This document shows, in pieces, positions 1 to 7,305 of a stretch of DNA of 64,000 nucleotides. The first letter of the stretch is position 1, and each line of letters opens with the position of its first letter. The notes beneath the pieces are model-generated. The model made no database searches. It had not been told where the DNA came from and saw only the letters and a program-made list of their open reading frames with translations. This DNA is from an uncultured Bacilli bacterium (GTDB lineage Bacteria; Bacillota_I; Bacilli_A; RF39; UBA660): NCBI GenBank assembly GCA_934098385.1, contig CAKOOJ010000001.1, positions 243,642 to 307,641 of the forward strand, read 5' to 3'. The position numbers were made by a program, and so were the translations under genes.

Positions 1-1
1 A

Positions 2-655
2 GATGATTATAAAGGAACACCAGAATATGCTATTATTTCAAATTTAATTTTAAGAAGTATGTCAAAAGCAAAATACTCCACTTCAAATTGTGGACACTAT
101 GGATTAGCATTAGACAACTATTGTCATTTCACTTCTCCAATTAGAAGACTTCCTGATTTTATAGTTCATACATTAATAAACGTATTTATTAATAATGATT
201 ACTCAAAGAATAATCATGTAGAATATGTTATAAATCATCTTAATGAAATTTCTGAACATGCTAGTTATAAAGAAAGACAAGCAGACGATGCTGAAAAAGA
301 CAATTTAAAATTAAAAATGGCAAAATATATGGAAAAACACATGGATGAAGAATTTGAAGGCATATTATTAGACGTAGATAAAGATAACGTATATGTTAAA
401 CTAAATAATAATGTAAAAGGCGTTATAGATTACACTACTGATTTTGCAAGAGCCTTTTCTGTTGACTCTCATAATAAAGTTTTATATTGTAACCATTCAA
501 AACATAAAATCAATCTAGGAACAAAACTATTATTAAAAGTATCTAGAGTTGACGTTCCTCAAAAAGAAGTTTACTTTGATGTTAAAGAAATAATAAAAAA
601 TCAATCTATTAATAATGTTAAGAAAAAAGAATTAGTCAAAAAAGAAGAAAACTAA
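2..655 (+). CDS. rnr: Ribonuclease R, C-terminal part (cut by window edge)
   Basis: The reading frame is open from the first bases, so the gene starts upstream of the window. It begins inside the RNB catalytic domain of the RNase II/R family, a 3'-5' exoribonuclease that degrades structured RNA. The stretches YKGTPEYAIISNLILRSM and GHYGLALDNYCHFTSPIRRL are the typical end of the RNB domain. A C-terminal S1 domain follows (about EEFEGILLDVDKDNVYVKL), then a short Lys/Glu-rich tail. The family usually has 700-800 residues, of which the last 217 are seen. A strong terminator follows directly. Confidence 0.93.
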   Translation, partial: DDYKGTPEYAIISNLILRSMSKAKYSTSNCGHYGLALDNYCHFTSPIRRLPDFIVHTLINVFINNDYSKNNHVEYVINHLNEISEHASYKERQADDAEKDNLKLKMAKYMEKHMDEEFEGILLDVDKDNVYVKLNNNVKGVIDYTTDFARAFSVDSHNKVLYCNHSKHKINLGTKLLLKVSRVDVPQKEVYFDVKEIIKNQSINNVKKKELVKKEEN

Positions 656-697
656 AATAGTTTAATAAATTACAAACTATAAAGTTTTCTTTTTTTC
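647..697 (+). terminator. Intrinsic terminator after rnr
   Basis: GAAAACT at 647-653 pairs with AGTTTTC at 683-689, with an inner ATAGTTT/AAACTAT arm, and a run of Ts follows. The hairpin begins over the rnr stop codon. Confidence 0.8.
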
Positions 698-699
698 AA

Positions 700-959
700 T
701 CAGTCATTAAGTTTAACACAACTTTTCATTAAAACAAAAGCATCCATTATTTGAAGGGTCATTTGTAAAGTTTTTTTTCTTTTAAAATTATAGCAAGCAT
801 ATAAACTTCTTGTTCAGTAAATACTCTTGAATTACTTCTAGATTTAGAACTAACACTTGCGGTCAAATATTTTGACAGCAAATCTTTACATTCATAATCA
901 GTTAATTTAAAACTATATCTTTCAGGAAATTTATCTATATTATTTTTTACTGCTTGATT
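700..959 (-). pseudogene. ORF6N-domain (antirepressor-like) protein, frameshifted middle fragment
   Basis: The minus strand reads NQAVKNNIDKFPERYSFKL, then FTEQEVYMLAIILK, then a TGA. The continuation TLQIMDAFVLMKSC is in a shifted frame and ends at 700. This order matches phage-type ORF6N proteins (NEAVKNN..KFPERF.FKL...FTEQGV.ML...IMDAFV.MR). There is no start codon and at least one frameshift, so it is a remnant. The matching N-terminal piece lies at 2409-2507, beyond the Abi gene. ORF6N proteins are phage antirepressors or DNA-binding accessory proteins; this fragment is presumably non-functional. Confidence 0.7.
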
Positions 960-966
960 AACTTAT

Positions 967-1110
967 TTAGTTATATTGACTTATATTTAAATTTATTTCA
1001 GGATTAGATTTATAAACCTGTTTTTTTCTTTTATTATATGATACAATTTGTGCTAAATCTTGTAATGTATAAATTGGCTCACTTCTAAATATTGCATAAT
1101 TTAAATTCAT
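967..1110 (-). pseudogene. MobV/Pre-type plasmid relaxase, N-terminal remnant (47 codons)
   Basis: The ATG at 1110 is preceded by a GAGGATGATAT ribosome site. The protein begins MNLNYAIFRSEPI and continues with LQDLAQIVSYNKRKKQ..YKSNPEI before a TAA. This resembles the start of MobV-family plasmid mobilisation/recombination enzymes of low-GC Gram-positives, which normally exceed 300 residues and carry histidine metal-binding motifs; none of those remain. The fragment abuts the ORF6N remnant and suggests past integration of a mobilisable plasmid or element. Assignment rests on resemblance by eye. Confidence 0.55.
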
Positions 1111-1140
1111 ATATCATCCTCGCTTTCTATTTTTACATTC

Positions 1141-1210
1141 AAAAAAATCCCTATGATATTTCATAGAGATTTGACGACTTATGGCTTCAAAAGTTTCATA
1201 AGTACCAATC
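1141..1210 (-). ncRNA. AbiF-associated hairpin RNA, copy 2 (downstream of the Abi gene)
   Basis: The minus strand reads GATTGGTACTTATG, AAACTTTTGAAGC, CATAAGTCGT. Stem ACTTATG (1203-1197) pairs with CATAAGT (1183-1177). A second hairpin (ATCCCTATGA/TCATAGAGAT, 1147-1170) followed by seven Ts at 1147-1141 forms a terminator. A TATACT -10-like box lies just upstream, at the same distance as in copy 1, although its -35 is weak. Loop and flanks match copy 1 (2122-2167) while the stem differs by compensatory changes. Comparable RNAs are known beside AbiF-type HEPN genes. Confidence 0.7.
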
Positions 1211-1235
1211 AATATTAGTATATAACTTTTATAAG

Positions 1236-2102
1236 TTAATTATTCTTATAAAAACCCATTATATTCAAAATATTATCTATTTTAATTGATTTAAGTTTAC
1301 TATTTAATTGTTTTATTTCAACATTAATTAGCTTAACAAAATCTTTTTTCTTGCCTTTTGGTAATAAACTTTCCATACATTTCATTATCATATAAATATT
1401 AGCTGATTTTTCATTATAGTTTTTTTGAATATATTTAAAGGATATTCTAAATTTACTATGAAATGAAAATAATCTATCATTATGAGCACATATATTTCTA
1501 ATCATTGTCATATTTATGATTATTTGTTTTAATACTTTATCTGATAATTTAAAGTTTTTACTTATACTTTGTCTATCTGGTTGTTTTAACATAGCATATA
1601 ATCTACTTAATTCTCCTAATGTTAGAATTTTAGTTAATACAAATGGTGGAACAAACCCATACTTATCAATATAATGTGTAACAGCTTCATGTTTTCCGTT
1701 TTGCTTATTTATTTCTTCTTCTATAACATTAATTGATTCAATAATAGTTGTTTCATTAACAGTATCATCAAAATTTTCTCTAATCAAATAATTTTTTATA
1801 CCATATCTTGAAGATAATGTTTCTGCTAATAAAGATTTTAAAATTATTTCAATTTCTAATGAATATTTTAAAAATATACTTCTTAAATTCTTATCAAACT
1901 CAAATAAAGCATATATTTCATCAAAAGATACATTTTTTTTATATTCACTATTTGTATTCTTAAAAACATCTTTATAAGTATTTATAATTGAATAATAAGA
2001 ATAAGTTTTAATTTTGTTTAAAGCATCTTCTTTATTATTAACAGTTACACCTTTTGATATTATATAATCTAATAATTCATTAGAATTCTTATATTCTTTC
2101 AT
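1236..2102 (-). CDS. AbiF/AbiD-like abortive infection HEPN protein (Abi_2 family)
   Basis: This 288-residue protein belongs to the Abi_2 (AbiD/AbiF) abortive-infection family, predicted HEPN RNases that act as toxins against phage-infected or RNA-free cells. The HEPN active motif R-x4-H is clear at R202-H207 (RNICAH, then NDRL), with the family's upstream YSYYSIINTYKDVF and DIKLRSIF-like helices (here FEFDKNLRSIFLKY). The start at 2102 follows AGGAAGTGA. The gene is flanked by two copies of a conserved hairpin RNA and sits between fragments of a split ORF6N gene and a relaxase remnant, so it looks horizontally acquired. In related systems the RNA acts as an antitoxin; that role here is inferred. 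The gene itself appears intact. Confidence 0.85.
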   Translation of the reverse strand: MKEYKNSNELLDYIISKGVTVNNKEDALNKIKTYSYYSIINTYKDVFKNTNSEYKKNVSFDEIYALFEFDKNLRSIFLKYSLEIEIILKSLLAETLSSRYGIKNYLIRENFDDTVNETTIIESINVIEEEINKQNGKHEAVTHYIDKYGFVPPFVLTKILTLGELSRLYAMLKQPDRQSISKNFKLSDKVLKQIIINMTMIRNICAHNDRLFSFHSKFRISFKYIQKNYNEKSANIYMIMKCMESLLPKGKKKDFVKLINVEIKQLNSKLKSIKIDNILNIMGFYKNN

Positions 2103-2121
2103 AACTCACTTCCTCGTATAA

Positions 2122-2167
2122 TAAAAAAACGACTCAGGGCTTCGAAAGTTTCCTGAGTACCAATCGA
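2122..2167 (-). ncRNA. AbiF-associated hairpin RNA, copy 1 (upstream of the Abi gene)
   Basis: The minus strand reads GATTGGTACTCAGG, AAACTTTCGAAGC, CCTGAGTCG, then seven Ts, directly before the Abi ribosome site. ACTCAGG pairs with CCTGAGT around the loop AAACTTTCGAAGC. The T-run makes it an intrinsic terminator as well, so most transcripts from the promoter at 2173-2201 should end here, leaving a short RNA of about 45 nt with read-through into the Abi gene. Compared with copy 2, two stem pairs changed on both sides (C:G to T:A, G:C to T:A) while the loop is conserved, which supports a functional RNA. Confidence 0.78.
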
Positions 2168-2172
2168 TATAA

Positions 2173-2201
2173 ATCATATCATAAATTATGATCATCGTCA
2201 A
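2173..2201 (-). promoter_or_regulatory. Sigma-A-type promoter of Abi RNA copy 1 and the Abi gene
   Basis: -35 TTGACG (2201-2196), 17-base spacer, -10 TATGAT (2178-2173). The expected start site (about 2166) coincides with the first base of the conserved RNA element. Confidence 0.78.
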
Positions 2202-2408
2202 TAGTTTAAACAAAACTTTCTAAATTTCATAAATGGATATGTATAGAGCATATCTAAAATGCTAATTAAAAATATTAAATATTTATTTAATCCTTTTTAT
2301 ATATTATCACTAATAAGAGAACGCTTTTAAATCAATTTAAAATTGATAATTTTATATTAGTTTTATTAATACTTTCAAAAGAAATTAAATCCAATATTTT
2401 TTGTCGTG

Positions 2409-2507
2409 TCATTTGGTTGCTGATATTTCACTATCAAGCATAACTTGTACTCCTCTTATTTCATAAATCATATTTTATATCTTTTCCTGTTTAACTAATT
2501 CATTCAT
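2409..2507 (-). pseudogene. ORF6N-domain protein, N-terminal remnant
   Basis: After an AAGGAG site, the ATG at 2507 opens MNELVKQEKI and stops at once. One frame over, MIYEIRGVQVMLDSE continues to a TGA at 2409. ORF6N antirepressor-like proteins commonly start with exactly this pattern (…NMIYEIRG.QVMLDSDLA.LY…). The rest of the family sequence (KNN.DKFPERYSFKL) is found in the same orientation at 700-959. Either one gene was split by about 1.45 kb that holds the Abi module, or these are remnants of two copies. Confidence 0.65.
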
Positions 2508-2531
2508 ATCATTTTTCTCCTTTTCTAAAAT

Positions 2532-2637
2532 AAAAAAGAGATATATTCTATAAAATATACCTCGCATACATGCATACAATCTTCGTTGCTTAAAGATTAT
2601 ATACTCTAGTCGTTCAAATTGTATATTAATATGCGGC
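2532..2637 (-). ncRNA. Candidate structured RNA with terminator, class unknown
   Basis: On the minus strand GCATA (2634-2630) pairs with TATGC (2568-2564) and ATACAAT (2624-2618) with ATTGTAT (2580-2574). An inner AATCTT/AAGATT hairpin lies between, and a final GAGGTATATT/GATATATCTC-like hairpin is followed by six Ts (2537-2532). There is no open reading frame. The element sits immediately upstream of the ORF6N remnant. It could be a leader or a small RNA of the same mobile element. I do not recognise a known family. Confidence 0.4.
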
Positions 2638-2789
2638 AACTTTATTAATACATCTAAATTCTACCAAATATTTCACTAACTAACAAGTTGTAATTTAAAC
2701 TTTTTTTAATTAATTTTTTTTATTTTCTAATTAAATTATCATTTTCAAGTTTATTTATACAAAAACGAACTAAAATATAATTTATAATA

Positions 2790-3194
2790 TTACTTATATA
2801 CTACTACTTTTGGAAAACAAGTAACATTATATTTATTACATCTTTTACAGTCTTTACCTATCAAATCTTCATTACTAAAAACAAAATCATTTTTCAGATA
2901 AAATTCATTTTCTCTAGAAATTGCATATATTGGTTTTACTAGTTCATCTATAGCTTTTTGTATTAATAATTTTCCATATCCTTTATTTCTATATTTTTTA
3001 TCTACTGCCAATGCTTCAATAAAACTTTTACATTTATATATTGAAATTGATATTGCCCCAATAATTTTTTCATCTTCAATCAAAGCAAATGTTCTTACAT
3101 TAGTTCCAAAATATTTTTTACTTTCATCAAACTCAAGTCCATTTATTATATAAAAATTAATTATTTTTTCATTGCCATATTTATCAATTTTCAT
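2790..3194 (-). CDS. GNAT-family N-acetyltransferase
   Basis: A 134-residue GNAT fold protein. The central strands AISISIYKCKSFIEALAVDKK are followed by the acetyl-CoA pyrophosphate loop motif RNKGYGKLLIQKAI (R-x-x-G-x-G/A). A short C-terminal region contains a CKRC pair. The ATG at 3194 is chosen because GGAGG lies five bases upstream; the longer frame would begin with TTG inside that site. It transfers an acetyl group from acetyl-CoA to an unknown small-molecule or protein amine. It stands alone next to the mobile islet, so recent acquisition is possible. Confidence 0.82.
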   Translation of the reverse strand: MKIDKYGNEKIINFYIINGLEFDESKKYFGTNVRTFALIEDEKIIGAISISIYKCKSFIEALAVDKKYRNKGYGKLLIQKAIDELVKPIYAISRENEFYLKNDFVFSNEDLIGKDCKRCNKYNVTCFPKVVVYK

Positions 3195-3345
3195 TATAAC
3201 CTCCAATTCAGAAATTTGTCATTTGATATTTCACAAAAAACTAGAACAACAAATTATATTCATAAACATATTTTCATAAAACGATTCCATAAATTTATTT
3301 TTTTTAATAAGTGATAAACAAATAATTTTATTTCAATGCGTATCT

Positions 3346-4554
3346 TTATTTAAGTTTTAAAACACACACACTTTCAAAATGATAAGTATTACTAAACATA
3401 TCTAGTAAATATATTTTATTTACTGAATATTTTTCTTTTAATAAATTAATATCTCTTCCTAAAGTAATAGGATTACAAGAAACATATATTATAGTATCAG
3501 AATTTACATTCATGACATCTTTTACCATATTCTTATAAAGTCCACTTCTTGGAGGATCTATAATTAAAGTATCTATATTATCTTTTATATTACTTATTAA
3601 TTTACTACTATCTCCACACATATAATAAGTATTATTAATTTTATTTATTTTAGCATTATTAATTGCATCAATTACACTATTTCTATTTAATTCAATTCCA
3701 TATATTTTATCAAATTCATAATTTATAACTTGTCCTAAAAAACCTACTCCACAATATAAATCTAACAAAATCTTTCCACTACAATTACCATTAATAATAT
3801 TTATCATTTCTTTAGTAATATAATTATTTATTTGAAAGAAAGAATTATAGTTGACTTTAAATAATTTATTATTAATCATTTCATAAAAAAAATTTTCACC
3901 ATAATACGTTTTATCATTAATAACTATACCAACTAATTTTATATTATTTTTTAAACTTTCTATATCAATACTAACTTTATCATCAGTTTTAATAACTAAT
4001 AAAATTTCATCATTATAATTACATCTTATTGTTATGCTACCATTATTTACATTAATACACTTTTTATTTTCAATAACTTTATTAATAGAATCTTTTGCTA
4101 ACAAACATTTATCTATTTCTACAAAATTATGTGTACTACTATTATAATAACCCCATCTATTATCTTGTATTTTCAACTCAATTTTATTTCTATAACCTAT
4201 TACATCTTTATTTTTAATAACATCAATATCTATATTCAAACCACTAAATTTTTTTAATATATTCATTAATTTATCTTTTTTATATTCTATTTGATTATCA
4301 TAATTCATATGTAATATATTACAACCACCACAATATTTATAGTATGGACAGCTTACATTTACTCTATCTCTAGATTTTTTTATATATTTAATTACTTCAC
4401 CTTCATAATATTTATTAGTTTCTTTAATAATATTTACATCAACTACTTCATCTATCATCGCATCACTAATAAATATTATTTTATTATCAACATAACCTAT
4501 TCCACGACCAAAATCATCCAATTTTTCAACTTTAACATTATTTTTTATATTCAT
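3346..4554 (-). CDS. rlmD: 23S rRNA (uracil-C5)-methyltransferase, TrmA/RlmD (RlmCD) family
   Basis: 402 residues: N-terminal TRAM RNA-binding domain (about 1-60), a [4Fe-4S] site CPYYKYCGGC with a later Cys at KCLLAK, then a Rossmann methyltransferase with SAM motif LLDLYCGVGFLGQ, IDPPRSG and the catalytic VSCNP loop near the C-terminus. It methylates uridine C5 in 23S rRNA; in Gram-positives one RlmCD-type enzyme may do both sites, so the symbol is approximate. It is somewhat shorter than the usual 440-460 residues. Its start overlaps the end of rluB by 17 bases, so the two rRNA-modifying genes form an operon. Confidence 0.88.
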   Translation of the reverse strand: MNIKNNVKVEKLDDFGRGIGYVDNKIIFISDAMIDEVVDVNIIKETNKYYEGEVIKYIKKSRDRVNVSCPYYKYCGGCNILHMNYDNQIEYKKDKLMNILKKFSGLNIDIDVIKNKDVIGYRNKIELKIQDNRWGYYNSSTHNFVEIDKCLLAKDSINKVIENKKCINVNNGSITIRCNYNDEILLVIKTDDKVSIDIESLKNNIKLVGIVINDKTYYGENFFYEMINNKLFKVNYNSFFQINNYITKEMINIINGNCSGKILLDLYCGVGFLGQVINYEFDKIYGIELNRNSVIDAINNAKINKINNTYYMCGDSSKLISNIKDNIDTLIIDPPRSGLYKNMVKDVMNVNSDTIIYVSCNPITLGRDINLLKEKYSVNKIYLLDMFSNTYHFESVCVLKLK

Positions 4555-5254
4555 ATAACTTTTTCACTTCTTTTATAGATAATTGTCTATATTCTCCACT
4601 CTTAAGTCCATCTAAATTCAAAAATGCATACTCTATTCTAGTTAATTTATCTACTAAATAATTAAGTTCCATAAATACTCTTTTTATAATATGATTACGC
4701 CCTTCAACAATACTTATTTCAATAATACTATAATCTTTTTCTTTATCATTTTTTTTAATTTTAACACGTGTTGGAATACATTTAACACCATCGACTTTTA
4801 TACCATGTTCTAATTTTTTTAAATCACTTATTTCAAAATATTTATTTAATTTAGCGATATATTTCTTTTCTACTTTATTATTTGGATGCATTAATGTATT
4901 TGCAAGTTCTCCATCATTTGTTAAAAGTATTATACCTGTAGTATCATAATCTAATCTTCCAATAGGATATATACGTTTTTTTGTATCAATTAAATCTACT
5001 ACAGTTTTTCTACCCTTATCATCACTAACACTAGAAATAATTCCTCTAGGTTTATTAAGTAAATATACTACTTTATCTTCTTCTAAACTAAGTACTTTAC
5101 CTTCAACTTCTATAGCATCCGTTTTATTTACTTTAGTTCCTAATTCAGTAATCTTTTCTCCATTAACATATACTTTACCTTTACTTATTAATTCTTCTGC
5201 TTTTCTTCTAGAACAATAACCACTATTAGCAATAACTTTTTGTAATCTTTCCAT
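4538..5254 (-). CDS. rluB: 23S rRNA pseudouridine synthase, RsuA/RluB family
   Basis: About 238 residues. An N-terminal S4 RNA-binding domain (RLQKVIANSGYCSRRKAEELISKGKVYVNG) is followed by the catalytic pseudouridine synthase domain with GRLDYDTTGIILLTNDGELAN, whose Asp is the nucleophile, and the family motif EGRNHIIKRVF. The enzyme isomerises specific uridines in 23S rRNA (RluB site by homology; RsuA or RluE activity cannot be excluded). The inner ATG at 5254 is preferred since an AGAAGTG site precedes it, while the outer ATG has none. It is the first gene of an operon with the downstream methyltransferase. Confidence 0.87.
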   Translation of the reverse strand: MERLQKVIANSGYCSRRKAEELISKGKVYVNGEKITELGTKVNKTDAIEVEGKVLSLEEDKVVYLLNKPRGIISSVSDDKGRKTVVDLIDTKKRIYPIGRLDYDTTGIILLTNDGELANTLMHPNNKVEKKYIAKLNKYFEISDLKKLEHGIKVDGVKCIPTRVKIKKNDKEKDYSIIEISIVEGRNHIIKRVFMELNYLVDKLTRIEYAFLNLDGLKSGEYRQLSIKEVKKLYEYKK

Positions 5255-5315
5255 AAAGTTCACTTCTTTCATAGATGTATTTTATCATATATTAACAAAA
5301 ATAAAAAGTAGATTA

Positions 5316-5840
5316 TCATCTACCAAAGAATAAATAAACTAGTAAAAAACTCATAAGTATTCCAACTAAGTCAGCAAATAAACCAACTGGAAGTGCATAT
5401 CTAGTTTTCTTTACTCCAATACTACCAAAATAAAGTGCTAAAACATAAAAAGTGGTATCTGTTGAACCTTGTATAGTACTAGCAAGTTTTCCCATAATAG
5501 AATCTGGTCCATATTTACCTAATATATTATTTAATATTGCTAAACTAGCATTACCACTTATTGGTCTAAATAATGACATACTTATTATATCAGTACTCAA
5601 ATTATATTTAGATAACATAGGGTTTAAAAATGAACTAATATAATCTATAAAACCACTTTTAATTAAAAGATTTACAGCAAATATCATCGCAAGTATATTA
5701 GGAAATATTTCTACACAAGTTTTAAGTCCTTCTAATACTCCCTTCATAAAAGAATCATATATATTAATATGTTTCTTATATCCATAAAGAACTATACTTA
5801 AAACTATTAAAGGAAGTGCTATTATACTAAACGTTGCCAT
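5316..5840 (-). CDS. spmB: SpmB-like membrane protein (spore maturation, Gate domain)
   Basis: 174 residues, almost all hydrophobic, with 4-5 membrane segments and the nucleoside-recognition (Gate) fold. The motif SLFRPISGNASLAIL and GPDSIMGKLASTIQGSTDTTFYVLALYFGSIGVKKTRYALPVGLFADLVG are family hallmarks (the latter at about 112-160). In Bacillus subtilis SpmA and SpmB are needed for spore core dehydration; homologues also occur in non-sporulating relatives, so presence does not prove sporulation. Length matches B. subtilis SpmB (178). The start overlaps the end of spmA. Confidence 0.87.
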   Translation of the reverse strand: MATFSIIALPLIVLSIVLYGYKKHINIYDSFMKGVLEGLKTCVEIFPNILAMIFAVNLLIKSGFIDYISSFLNPMLSKYNLSTDIISMSLFRPISGNASLAILNNILGKYGPDSIMGKLASTIQGSTDTTFYVLALYFGSIGVKKTRYALPVGLFADLVGILMSFLLVYLFFGR

Positions 5841-6411
5841 TTTTTCTCCTTATAAAATAATCTAATATTAATCCAGATATACAAGATGAAAATGTTGCTA
5901 TTATACAAGTTGGTATTACTTCTGTAGGAGTAGCACTTCCATGCATAACACGTAAAGATATTATAGTAGTTGGTATTATTGTAACACCACCAGTATTAAG
6001 TACTAAAAATGTTATCATAGCTGTAGTTGCTCTATCTTTTTTATCATTTAATTTTTGTAACTCTTTCATTGCTTTTAAACCACATGGTGTTGCAGCAGAA
6101 CCTAAACCAGCCATATTAATAGCAACATTACTAGCTATCAAACCCAACGCTTCATTATCTTTTGGTATTGTAGGAAATAATCGTTTAAGAATAAAACTTA
6201 ATTTATGTGCAATTTTTTTTAATAATCCGCTATCTTCTGCAATACGCATTAATCCCATCCATAAAGCAAGCATAGGAAGCATCTCTAACATCAATTCTAA
6301 AGCACTTTTTCCACTATTTATTATTTCTGTATTTATTAAATCAATCTTACCGTTTATAAAACCAAAAACAATACCAATTATTATAAAACTACCCCATAAG
6401 ACATTTACCAT
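5827..6411 (-). CDS. spmA: SpmA-like membrane protein (spore maturation, Gate domain)
   Basis: 194 residues with several membrane helices, matching SpmA in length (196). Diagnostic stretches are LPMLALWMGLMRIAEDSGL, NEALGLIASNVAINMAGLG, and SAATPCGLKAMKELQ. It presumably works with the adjacent SpmB as a membrane complex of unknown transport or structural role. The pair overlaps by 14 bases and is a two-gene unit. Upstream is a terminator for the Nudix gene, so the operon has its own promoter in the short gap near 6420-6480. Confidence 0.87.
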   Translation of the reverse strand: MVNVLWGSFIIIGIVFGFINGKIDLINTEIINSGKSALELMLEMLPMLALWMGLMRIAEDSGLLKKIAHKLSFILKRLFPTIPKDNEALGLIASNVAINMAGLGSAATPCGLKAMKELQKLNDKKDRATTAMITFLVLNTGGVTIIPTTIISLRVMHGSATPTEVIPTCIIATFSSCISGLILDYFIRRKNGNV

Positions 6412-6481
6412 TAAATCATCCTATCTAAAAACATTCTATATTAATATATATTTCAAATAATAATTATTTAGAAATGTTATA

Positions 6482-6515
6482 AAGAAAAAATATGAAAATA
6501 ATTATCTTCATATTT
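6482..6515 (-). terminator. Terminator after the Nudix gene
   Basis: On the minus strand AAATATGAA (6515-6507) pairs with TTCATATTT (6496-6488), and more Ts follow. Confidence 0.7.
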
Positions 6516-6569
6516 ATAATAATAGTCTTAATATTTCTTATAAAAAACAAGTTATAATCTATTTACTAA

Positions 6570-7127
6570 CTATTCATTTATGAAATCCATAAAAGCATCA
6601 ATATTTGTTTTTCTTAATTCATCATTTTTAATAAACTTTAATATTTCTTCTTTACTAAAATATTCGACACACTCTACTTCATCTAACTGTAATTTTAAAT
6701 TAGAAATATCAATATCTTTTTTTACATAATATACATCTTTAAAAGCATTCTCATATTTATAAGTTTTAAACAATTTTATTTCTTTTTCATCTATTTTTAA
6801 ACCTAATTCTTCTCCAATTTCTTCTTGAATTGCCTCTAAACTATTCTGACCAGATTTTACATGTCCCCCAGTTATAGACCATATTCCACCTTTACGTTTT
6901 GAAGTTTTTTGTAATAAAAATTTATTTTTAGAATTTTCTATAATTGCAAGTACAACTATTGTATACCTACCTTTTGGTACAATAGATTTTTGACCTTTTT
7001 CTCTAAATACTTTTTCACCAGTTAAATTTCTATTTTCATCATATAAATCTGTATATTCTCCATTTAACTTTTCTCTTATTTCTTCATTATATTTTTCTAA
7101 TTCTATTTTTCTTTCTTTTTTTAACAT
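6570..7127 (-). CDS. Nudix hydrolase
   Basis: 185 residues. The Nudix box at about 97-119 reads GHVKSGQNSLEAIQ then EEIGEELGL. The core EExGEELGL metal-binding helix is intact, but the first box Glu is Gln and the Arg before the catalytic Glu is also Glu, so the box is slightly non-canonical. The N-terminal region (YTDLYDENRNLTGEKVFR) resembles IPP isomerase-like or YfcD-type Nudix proteins that start with a conserved E-x-x-x-v-y-D. The substrate (a nucleoside diphosphate-X compound) is not predictable. The gene is monocistronic, bounded by terminators on both sides. Confidence 0.83.
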   Translation of the reverse strand: MLKKERKIELEKYNEEIREKLNGEYTDLYDENRNLTGEKVFREKGQKSIVPKGRYTIVVLAIIENSKNKFLLQKTSKRKGGIWSITGGHVKSGQNSLEAIQEEIGEELGLKIDEKEIKLFKTYKYENAFKDVYYVKKDIDISNLKLQLDEVECVEYFSKEEILKFIKNDELRKTNIDAFMDFINE

Positions 7128-7254
7128 TATATTTTTTACCTTTCTTAATTTTTTCTATAATAGTATTTTGTATTAATATCTACCATAAACATATTATAAC
7201 AACATAATAATTAAAACTTCAACATAATTTCAAGTCATGTTGGTTTTAAATAAC

Positions 7255-7283
7255 AAAAAAACATGACCAATAATAGTCACATT
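7255..7283 (-). terminator. Possible terminator after dacF
   Basis: On the minus strand GTGAC and GTCAT(G) can form a short stem around TATTATTG, followed by seven Ts. The stem is weak, so the call is tentative. Confidence 0.4.
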
Positions 7284-7305
7284 ATTTATCAATTTTCTAT
7301 CAAAC

